The notes under the pieces were generated by a model, which had not been told where the DNA came from, searched no databases, and worked only from the letters and a program-made list of their open reading frames with translations. 11,211 nt of DNA from Bacteroidales bacterium UBA3724 (GTDB taxonomy: Bacteria; Bacteroidota; Bacteroidia; Bacteroidales; P3): contig DFHL01000126.1 of assembly GCA_002371315.1 (NCBI GenBank), forward strand, positions 823 through 12,033, written 5' to 3'. How positions within the stretch are numbered: position 1 is the first letter of the stretch; every line of letters begins with the position of its first letter. Positions 6,258 to 11,211 of this stretch are shown piece by piece. A program made the position numbers and the translations under genes.

Positions 6258-7762
6258 AAATGAACGTTAAGTGGAAAGCGGAAAGCGGAGAGCGGAGAGC
6301 GGAGAGCGGAGAACGGAGAACGGAAAGCAGGCTGACGCGTTCGTGTCACTGGTCACTGTTCACTGGTCACTATTCACATTTCACCATTCTTTTACTGGTT
6401 TTTTTGCCGCTGATGTCGATGGCCCAAAGCGGGGCCGTCGACACCAGTGCGGCAAAAAATTCAGTGCAAAAGCCTATCAAACTCTACGGCTTCGTCCGCA
6501 ACTATTTCAACTACGACAGCCGTAAGACGGTGACCGTCTGTGGCGGCGAATACCTGATGATTCCGTCCGACGAGGACTGGGCCAACAGCGGCACCGCCCC
6601 TGTTCCCAGCGTCGGCTTGCCGGAAGGGTGGAAGGCTGATTATGACCGCAATGCCGTTCCGCAGGCCCACTTCCTTGCCCTCAGCAGCCGCTTTGGCATC
6701 GACGCTACGGGTCCAGAGCTGTTCGGCGCCAAGTCGTCGGCCAAGCTGGAGGGCGATTTCGCCGGTTTCGGCACCACCAACACCGTCTTCCGTCTGCGTC
6801 TGGCCTACGCCAAATTGACGTGGCACAGGGAGTATGAGCGCAGCCTCGGCAATGCTCTGACGGTCAGTTCCGAACTGCTTGTCGGTCAGGACTGGCATCC
6901 GCTCAGCGGCAACATTATGCCCGACGTGCTGGGTATGGCCGCCGGCGCCCCGTTCCGTCCCCACAGCCGCACACCACAGGTGCGCTGGATGTTCTATCCA
7001 ACTGAGCGTTGGGGCTTTACCGTCGCCGCGCTCTATCAGTTCCAGTACACTTCGCCGGGTCCCGACGGCGAGAACGCCAAGTATGCCAACCAGTCGATAG
7101 TGCCCGAGCTGTTCTTTGGGCTCAACTACCGCGACGGCAAGTTCTATTCGCAGCTGGGTGTCGACTACAGCCGCCTGACAATCTACGACGAAAGCACTTT
7201 TACGGTCTCTTCGCTTGCTACATCCTTCAATATCAGAGCTAAGCACCACTGCAATTCACTGTCGCCGACCTTCTATTTCCAGTACTCGGGCCGCAAGCTG
7301 ACCACCAAGTTCCGCACCACGCTGGCGCAGAACCTGGCGCACCTCAATATGCTGAGCGGCTATGCGTTGGCTGTTTCTGACGAGTTTCCCAACGGCGTCT
7401 ACCGTCCGCTGACGTCGTCGGTGACATATTTCAACATCGCATACGGAAAAACCTGGCGCACAAATCTTTTCCTTGGCTACCAGAAGAACCTGGGCCTGCC
7501 GGAAGGATACACGAGGGTGGTGGACCCCGCCGACACATATAATTATATGTATATGAAGAAGGGCATTGCCAACATCAACTCAATATATCGCATCGCGCCT
7601 TCAATAAGCTATAACACAAAGGCTTTCAACATCGGCCTCGAATATGAGTGGACCGCCGTCGCTTACGGCGACCTTCAGGTCGACGGCACCGTCGCCGACA
7701 ACGACAACCTGCGCCAAGTGTCCAACCACCGCATCTGCGCTATGGTGAAATACATTTTTTAA
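6254..7762 (+). CDS. Outer-membrane beta-barrel protein (porin-like), repeat-extended signal peptide
   Basis: A 502-residue protein if started at the ATG overlapping the upstream stop; the ATG at 6260 is equally possible. Residues 44-57 form a signal-peptide core (TILLLVFLPLMSMA) with a likely cut after Ala57, before Gln58. The mature part opens with KPIKLYGFVRNYFNYDSRK and continues as alternating strands with many aromatic residues, ending ICAMVKYIF with a C-terminal Phe. All of this fits a large outer-membrane barrel of a Bacteroidetes porin-like family that I recognise only as uncharacterised. It is coupled to the exchanger gene and would supply the outer-membrane step for the Arc pathway. 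Residues 7-43 are encoded by a heptamer repeat element, giving a strange n-region with a 7-residue period (ESGERRA). No alternative ATG lies between the repeat and the hydrophobic core. Confidence 0.82.
   Translation: MKMNVKWKAESGERRAESGERRTESRLTRSCHWSLFTGHYSHFTILLLVFLPLMSMAQSGAVDTSAAKNSVQKPIKLYGFVRNYFNYDSRKTVTVCGGEYLMIPSDEDWANSGTAPVPSVGLPEGWKADYDRNAVPQAHFLALSSRFGIDATGPELFGAKSSAKLEGDFAGFGTTNTVFRLRLAYAKLTWHREYERSLGNALTVSSELLVGQDWHPLSGNIMPDVLGMAAGAPFRPHSRTPQVRWMFYPTERWGFTVAALYQFQYTSPGPDGENAKYANQSIVPELFFGLNYRDGKFYSQLGVDYSRLTIYDESTFTVSSLATSFNIRAKHHCNSLSPTFYFQYSGRKLTTKFRTTLAQNLAHLNMLSGYALAVSDEFPNGVYRPLTSSVTYFNIAYGKTWRTNLFLGYQKNLGLPEGYTRVVDPADTYNYMYMKKGIANINSIYRIAPSISYNTKAFNIGLEYEWTAVAYGDLQVDGTVADNDNLRQVSNHRICAMVKYIF
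6273..6386 (+). repeat. Heptamer-arm element B, inside the start of the outer-membrane protein gene
   Basis: Eight contiguous 7-nt units run from 6273 to 6328. They are variants of GGARARC: two GGAAAGC, three GGAGAGC, two GGAGAAC and one GGAAAGC. The core AGGCTGACGCG follows at 6329-6339; TGACGCG (6333-6339) can pair with CGTGTCA (6342-6348). The right arm has six contiguous 7-nt units from 6345 to 6386, variants of KTCACTG. The right-arm sequence is not the complement of the left arm, unlike elements A and C. The whole element is translated. Confidence 0.9.
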
Positions 7763-7867
7763 CGGAGAACGGAGAACGGAGAACGGAAAACTGAAAACGG
7801 AGAACTGGCTGCCGCATTATGGCTTTCAGTTCTCCGTTCTCACATCTCCGTTCTCCGTTCTCCGTTC
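7761..7867. repeat. Heptamer-arm palindromic element C filling the convergent spacer
   Basis: The element runs from the stop codon of the outer-membrane protein gene to the stop codon of htpG, so it occupies the whole 103-bp spacer. Left units start at 7764, 7771, 7778 (GGAGAAC), 7785 (GGAAAAC), 7792 (TGAAAAC) and 7799 (GGAGAAC). The core TGGCTGCCGCAT is at 7806-7817. Right units from 7829 are mostly GTTCTCC. AACGGAGAACTG (7796-7807) pairs perfectly with CAGTTCTCCGTT (7827-7838), and an outer arm of about 21 bp (7761-7781) pairs with 7846-7866. It probably serves as a two-way terminator. Confidence 0.9.
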
Positions 7868-9809
7868 AGATCATCTCGACGCTTCGCTTGATGAACTGCG
7901 TCAGGGCTTCGCCTTTCAGCAGGCCGTTGCTCAGCAGGGCCAGGTCGGTCAACTGGTGCACCAGCTGCTTCTGCTTGTCGGCATCCTGCTCGTTCAGCAC
8001 CTGACTGATCAGCGGGTGGTTGATGTTGACAACCAGGTTGTAGCTGTCGGGCATCTCGCCGTAGAAGCCCATACCGCCGCCGCTGGTCTGGCTCATCTCC
8101 TTGTAGCGGCGCATAAACTCGTTCTGCGTGATGACCATCGGCTGGTCGTCGCTCTCCATACTTTCGAGCTGCACCGTGAAGCGGGCCTTGTCCACCTCGT
8201 TCTCGATGATGGGGCGCAGCTTGTCCTGCTCCTCCTTGGTCAGTTTCTCGGGAATGGCGTCGTCGTGGGCAATCAGCTTCTCGACCGTGTCGGCATCGAC
8301 GCGGACAAAACGGGTCTTCTCAATCTTCTGCTCCAACAGGTTGATATAGTGCGAGTTGAGGACGCTGTCCATCAGCAGCACATCGTAGCCCTTCTCCTTG
8401 GCCTTGGCGATGTAGGCGTGCTGCTCGTCGACGTCGGTGGCGTACAGATAGATGACATTCTTGTCCTTGTCGGTCTGCAGAGCCTTGATTTTGTCGCGAT
8501 AGTCGTCCAGCTTGAAGTACTGGCCTTCAGTGTTTTTCAGCAGGGCGAACTTCATAGCGCGCTCGCAGAACTTCTCCTCGGTCAGCATACCGTACTCGAC
8601 GAAAATCTTGATGTCGTCCCACTTCTCCTCAAGTTGGGAATTGAAAGTTTGAGACTTGTCAGCCTCGCTTTCCGCTTTCTGCTTTTCGCTTTTCGCTTTC
8701 GACATCTCCTCCAGCTTGTCGGCCACCTTCTTGCTGATGTGCTGGGCTATCTTCTTCACGTTGCTGTCGCTCTGCAAGTAGCTGCGGCTCACGTTCAGCG
8801 GTATGTCGGGGCTGTCGAGCACGCCGTGCAGCAGCATCAGGTATTCGGGCACCACGCCCTCAACGCTGTCGGTCACAAACACCTGATTGCAATACAGTTG
8901 TATCTTGTTGCGGTTGGGGTCGATGGTCTTGCGCACCTTCGGGAAATAGAGTATGCCCGTCAGGTTGAAGGGGTAGTCGACATTCAGATGTATCTGGAAC
9001 AGAGGGTCTTCGAAGTTCATCGGATACAACTCGTGGTAGAACTTCTTGTAGTCCTCGTCGGTCAGCGTCGACGGGGCCTTCTTCCACGCCGGGTCGGTGT
9101 CGTTGACGATGCGCGGCACCTTCTTTTCGACGCGTTTCGGACGCTTGGTCTTGTTCTCGCCTTCGCCAACTTCCTCAAACTCAGTCTCGCTGTCCACCCA
9201 TTGGCTCTCCTCGCCAAAGCGGATGGGCACCGGCATAAAGCGGCAGTATTTCTTCAGCAGCTGCAGAATCTGCTGTTCCTCAAGGAATTCCTTGCAGTCG
9301 TCGGCAATGTGCAGAATGATGTCCGTGCCGCGCTCCTTGCGCTTGCCTTCCTTCATCTCGAACGACGGGCTGCCGTCGCAGCTCCAGTGCATTGCCGGCG
9401 CGTCCTTCCAGCTTTTGGTCTCGATTTCAACCTTGTCGGCCACCATAAACGCCGAATAGAAACCCAGTCCGAAATGGCCTATCAGGTTCTCCTGCACGTC
9501 TTTATACTTGTCCAGGAAGTCGTTGGCGCCGCTGAAGGCTATCTGGTTGATGTACTTGTCTATCTCCTCCTCGGTCATACCGATGCCGCGGTCGCTGATT
9601 ATCAGCTTCTTCTTGTCGATTTTCACCTCGATTGTCAGGTCGCCCAGCTCGCCCTTGAACTCGCCGCGCGACGACAAGGCTTTCAACTTCTGCGTGGCGT
9701 CTACGGCGTTGGAAATCAGCTCGCGCAGAAAAATCTCGTGGTCCGAATAGAGGAACTTCTTGATGACCGGGAAGATGTTCTCGGTCTGAACATTCAAATT
9801 ACCTTGCAT
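7866..9809 (-). CDS. htpG: Chaperone HtpG (bacterial Hsp90)
   Basis: A 647-residue Hsp90. The N-terminal ATPase domain has the GHKL motifs FLRELISNAVDAT (27-39, with Glu30 and Asn34), ISDRGIGMT (71-79, Asp73) and GHFGLGFYSAF (111-121). The middle domain holds the LNVSRSYLQ loop (338-346) with the Arg343 that contacts ATP gamma-phosphate in the family. A C-terminal dimerisation domain follows, ending near SVEMI without the eukaryotic MEEVD tail, as normal for bacteria. It folds and remodels client proteins in the cytoplasm as an ATP-driven dimer. The start at 9809 gives the conserved MQGNLNVQTENIFPVIKKFL. Residues 370-393 form a polar, low-complexity stretch encoded by a heptamer repeat element (8627-8700), where other Bacteroidales HtpG proteins, from memory, have a shorter linker. 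The gene is transcribed toward the Arc operon. Confidence 0.97.
   Translation of the reverse strand: MQGNLNVQTENIFPVIKKFLYSDHEIFLRELISNAVDATQKLKALSSRGEFKGELGDLTIEVKIDKKKLIISDRGIGMTEEEIDKYINQIAFSGANDFLDKYKDVQENLIGHFGLGFYSAFMVADKVEIETKSWKDAPAMHWSCDGSPSFEMKEGKRKERGTDIILHIADDCKEFLEEQQILQLLKKYCRFMPVPIRFGEESQWVDSETEFEEVGEGENKTKRPKRVEKKVPRIVNDTDPAWKKAPSTLTDEDYKKFYHELYPMNFEDPLFQIHLNVDYPFNLTGILYFPKVRKTIDPNRNKIQLYCNQVFVTDSVEGVVPEYLMLLHGVLDSPDIPLNVSRSYLQSDSNVKKIAQHISKKVADKLEEMSKAKSEKQKAESEADKSQTFNSQLEEKWDDIKIFVEYGMLTEEKFCERAMKFALLKNTEGQYFKLDDYRDKIKALQTDKDKNVIYLYATDVDEQHAYIAKAKEKGYDVLLMDSVLNSHYINLLEQKIEKTRFVRVDADTVEKLIAHDDAIPEKLTKEEQDKLRPIIENEVDKARFTVQLESMESDDQPMVITQNEFMRRYKEMSQTSGGGMGFYGEMPDSYNLVVNINHPLISQVLNEQDADKQKQLVHQLTDLALLSNGLLKGEALTQFIKRSVEMI
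8627..8700 (-). repeat. Heptamer-arm element D, in frame within htpG
   Basis: Read on the minus strand, five contiguous 7-nt units (8700 down to 8666; GAAAGCG, AAAAGCG, AAAAGCA, GAAAGCG, GAAAGCG) abut the core AGGCTGAC (8665-8658). After AAG come 7-nt units of the opposite type, such as CTTTCAA and TTCCCAA, down to 8627. GAC-AA-GTC in the core forms a 3-bp mini-hairpin. The element is translated as residues 369-394 of HtpG, including KAKSEKQKAESEADKSQTFN. Confidence 0.8.
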
Positions 9810-9893
9810 ATATTATTTCTTTTTTTACGTTTTTCCGAATCTGTAATCGATGCATCCTTTGCCTCATCAATAACCTGTCCAAAATGCCCGGAA

Positions 9894-9936
9894 CTGACAT
9901 TTTGTCAGTTTTTGTCACCCGAATGCCATTTTGACA
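9894..9936. promoter_or_regulatory. Tandem TGACA/TGCCA inverted-repeat sites upstream of htpG
   Basis: CTGACATTTTGTCAG (9894-9908) is a perfect 6-bp inverted repeat with a TTT spacer. A TTGTCA half-site lies at 9912-9917. TGCCATTTTGACA (9924-9936) is a related imperfect site with the same layout. They lie about 85-127 bases before the htpG start. Two spaced copies of the same dyad suggest an activator or repressor site; a heat-shock role would fit htpG but is inference. Confidence 0.5.
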
Positions 9937-10048
9937 CGACATTTGGCGCAGATGGCTGAAATACAACCTTTTGTCGCCTTTTTTAAAAAGTTTGCATTTT
10001 CGCCGGAAAGGCCCAAAAATCGCCCTCCGAAAAAGGCTGATTCCCAGC

Positions 10049-10104
10049 ACCATCTTCTTATCAAATTCTACCCAAACTCTTACCATATTCTTATCAAATT
10101 CTAC
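10049..10104. repeat. Direct repeat, 23 nt with 33-bp period
   Basis: Bases 10049-10071 and 10082-10104 are the same 23-nt sequence apart from one base (C at 10054, A at 10087); both contain TTCTTATCAAATTCTAC. The 10 bases after each copy differ. The role is unknown. Confidence 0.75.
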
Positions 10105-10148
10105 GCCAGTAGAACTTGGTAGGTATTTGTACGGTTTTTGGCAAAAGT

Positions 10149-10163
10149 CTGCCATTTTGTCAG
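10149..10163. promoter_or_regulatory. Third TGCCA/TGTCA dyad, upstream of the PLD gene
   Basis: CTGCCATTTTGTCAG differs by one base from the perfect dyad at 9894-9908. It lies 106 bases before the chosen start of the PLD-family gene. The same regulator may therefore act at both ends of the divergent region. Confidence 0.45.
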
Positions 10164-10269
10164 TCCCTCGTTCCTGTGCAAAAAGCGGGACCGGCGGGGG
10201 CGAGCGGTGCCGGCCGGACGCAATAAAAGGACGTTTTGCGCGTTAAGGGGGGTGAAAACGTTTCGAGAA

Positions 10270-10863
10270 ATGATACGCTATATTGCCGACGAGGAGCACT
10301 ACAACGAGGTGCTGGCGCTTTGCGCTGGCGTGAAGCACGACCTGTGGATTGGCACGGCCGACCTGAAGGACCTTTATGTCGCCTTTGGCGGACGGCCGGG
10401 GCGGGGTGGCAGCGGCCTGGGCTCGAGGGCCGACAGCGCGTGGCCGTTCCTTTCGGTCATCGACGGCTTGCTGCGCCGCGGCGTTGAGGTGCGCCTGCTG
10501 CACGCCAAGGAGCCGGGCGAGAATTTCCGCGAGGATTTCGACCGCTACAAGCGTCTGTGGGGCGACTCGGCATCGTCGCCCGACGCTGAGGGTCTGACCA
10601 ATACGCTGCAGCGCCGCCTCTGTCCGCGTGTGCATTTCAAGATTTTGGTTTTCGACTGCTCGCTGGCCTACATCGGCTCGGCCAACCTGACCGGTGCCGG
10701 GATGGGGATGAAGGGCGCGACGACGCGCAACTTCGAGGCCGGTATCCTCACCGACGAGCCCGCCCTGGTCGATGCCGCCGCCGACCACCTCGACAGCGTC
10801 TGGCAGGGCCATCGCTGTAAGAACTGCAAACGGAAGGATTTTTGCGGGGATAGAATTGGATAA
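10270..10863 (+). CDS. PLD-family phosphodiesterase (single HKD motif) with C-terminal cysteine cluster
   Basis: A 197-residue protein from the ATG at 10270. A GTG at 10252 and a TTG at 10138 are in frame, but the sequence before MIRYIADEEHY does not look conserved. Residues 24-37 (DLWIGTADLKDLYV) form the first strand region of the phospholipase D fold. The single catalytic HKD motif is clear: His122, Lys124, Asp129, Gly136, Ser137 and Asn139 in VHFKILVFDCSLAYIGSANLTG, with Glu156 downstream (NFEAGIL). One motif per chain implies a dimeric active site, as in Nuc and BfiI-type nucleases. The C-terminus carries H181-x-C183-x2-C186-x5-C192, a possible zinc site. It has no signal peptide and is presumably cytoplasmic; substrate is probably DNA or another phosphodiester. 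The next gene begins 25 bases later and may be cotranscribed. Confidence 0.85.
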   Translation: MIRYIADEEHYNEVLALCAGVKHDLWIGTADLKDLYVAFGGRPGRGGSGLGSRADSAWPFLSVIDGLLRRGVEVRLLHAKEPGENFREDFDRYKRLWGDSASSPDAEGLTNTLQRRLCPRVHFKILVFDCSLAYIGSANLTGAGMGMKGATTRNFEAGILTDEPALVDAAADHLDSVWQGHRCKNCKRKDFCGDRIG

Positions 10864-10888
10864 AAACATTTTACAAAACAGATAAGAC

Positions 10889-11211
10889 ATGAAAGGAGAA
10901 AGATTTCTTTATTGTTATAAGATGACTCATGATACTGGATTTGCCCCAAATCCATATCAGGGTGTATTGACTTTGGCTACATGCAAACCCACAATTCGAA
11001 GGTGTGCAGAAATAGGTTATTGGATTTCTGGATGGACTTCTAATAAGGTTCAAGGGAAAAAACAGAAGTACACTTTTAGTGATTATGGTCAAAAACTAAT
11101 CTATCTGGCTAAAGTAAGTGATAAAATGCTCATTAAGGATTATTGGGAAAAATATCCAGAGAAGCGACCATCGCCCAATGATTGGGTTAACGATTTTGGT
11201 GATAACATTTA
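10889..11211 (+). CDS. Nucleotide-modification-associated (Nmad2-type) protein, 5' part
   Basis: The frame opens with the ATG at 10889 and stays open for 107 codons to the window edge. The peptide contains MTHDTGFAPNPYQGVLTLATCKP (residues 12-34), a GYWISGW segment (about 43-49), YLAKVSDKMLIKDYWEK and an ending GDNI plus a probable Tyr. These match, from memory, the conserved blocks of the Nmad2 family (DTGFAPNPF..G, TLATCKP.IR, GDW, YW and GDNIYH), predicted to act with DNA base-modification or nucleotide-modification systems. Its function has not been established as far as I know. Base composition changes sharply here: codons become AT-rich (TTT, TAT, AAA, AGA), unlike the GC-rich upstream genes. 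This suggests recent horizontal acquisition. A GGAG at 10894-10897 is inside the gene, not a ribosome site. Confidence 0.7.
   Translation, partial: MKGERFLYCYKMTHDTGFAPNPYQGVLTLATCKPTIRRCAEIGYWISGWTSNKVQGKKQKYTFSDYGQKLIYLAKVSDKMLIKDYWEKYPEKRPSPNDWVNDFGDNI

Larger units (their letters stand above)
9810..10269. other. Gene-free region between divergent htpG and the PLD gene
   Basis: This 460-bp stretch must hold the promoters of htpG (leftward) and probably of the PLD gene (rightward). It contains repeated TG(A/C)CA half-sites at 9894-9936 and 10149-10163, and a 33-bp-period direct repeat at 10049-10104. I find no TAnnTTTG box on either strand and no terminator. A 118-codon minus-strand frame (10155-9799) spans it but shows no protein-like features. 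Confidence 0.7.

Noticed and set aside
6273..6386. CRISPR-like array
   Set aside because: Units are 7 nt with no spacers and they drift in sequence, and no cas gene is present.
9933..9950. Possible sigma-54 promoter (TGACACGACATTTGG)
   Set aside because: The spacing is right, but the invariant GG of the -24 element and GC of the -12 element are both altered, and no activator gene is in view.
7956..9959. 667-codon open frame on the plus strand, antisense to htpG
   Set aside because: It mirrors the conserved htpG coding sequence. Its peptide is a Leu/Val/His-rich shadow with no domain, and such frames arise from the biased codon use of the real gene.
10031..10045. AGGCTGATTCCC considered as a fifth heptamer-element core
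   Set aside because: The flanks show no convincing period-7 arrays, so it is probably a chance match to part of the core.
9799..10155. 118-codon minus-strand frame upstream of htpG
   Set aside because: It overlaps the htpG start, has an odd Lys/Arg-rich composition and no motif, and covers the regulatory repeats; it is more likely promoter DNA.
10138..10269. Upstream extension of the PLD gene from TTG at 10138
   Set aside because: The extra peptide is Arg/Gly-rich without similarity to the PLD fold and would place the dyad at 10149-10163 inside the gene. The ATG at 10270 gives the expected family start.

Overview
The window looks like a chromosomal segment of a GC-rich member of the Bacteroidota, most likely order Bacteroidales. 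The reasons are the Bacteroides-like class II aldolase tail and HtpG, an ECF sigma factor paired with a trans-envelope partner protein, a perfect Bacteroidetes -7 box (TAnnTTTG) before arcC, and mostly Shine-Dalgarno-poor starts. No rRNA, tRNA, CRISPR array or transposase is visible.

Layout. (1) 1-224: the 3' end of a class II fructose-bisphosphate aldolase gene and its terminator. (2) 362-2259: an ECF sigma factor whose stop codon overlaps the start of a 466-residue protein. That protein has a cytoplasmic N-terminus, one membrane helix, a disordered linker and a C-terminal beta-barrel, which is the layout of the dual membrane-spanning anti-sigma (Dma) family. (3) 2448-7762: a probable operon of carbamate kinase, a small four-helix membrane protein, catabolic-type ornithine carbamoyltransferase, an AspT-like exchanger and an outer-membrane beta-barrel protein. 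Together these could import citrulline (or a related compound), split it to ornithine and carbamoyl phosphate, and make ATP; no arginine deiminase gene is present here. (4) 7866-9809, minus strand: htpG, convergent with the operon. (5) 9810-10269: a gene-free region with repeated TGACA/TGCCA-type half-sites and a 33-bp-period direct repeat. (6) 10270-11211: a one-motif PLD-family phosphodiesterase followed by an AT-rich partial gene that looks like a nucleotide-modification-associated (Nmad2-type) protein, probably the edge of an accessory or defence island.

The most unusual signal is a family of four elements between 4952 and 8700. Each has tandem 7-nt units whose last unit abuts a core of the form (A/T)GGCTG(A/C)C, followed by a second array of 7-nt units of the opposite base composition. 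The heptamer sequence differs from copy to copy, but the 7-nt unit length and the phase to the core are the same. Two copies are intergenic: one after arcB, and one filling the whole convergent spacer. Two lie inside coding sequence: one in the signal-peptide region of the outer-membrane protein and one in frame within htpG.
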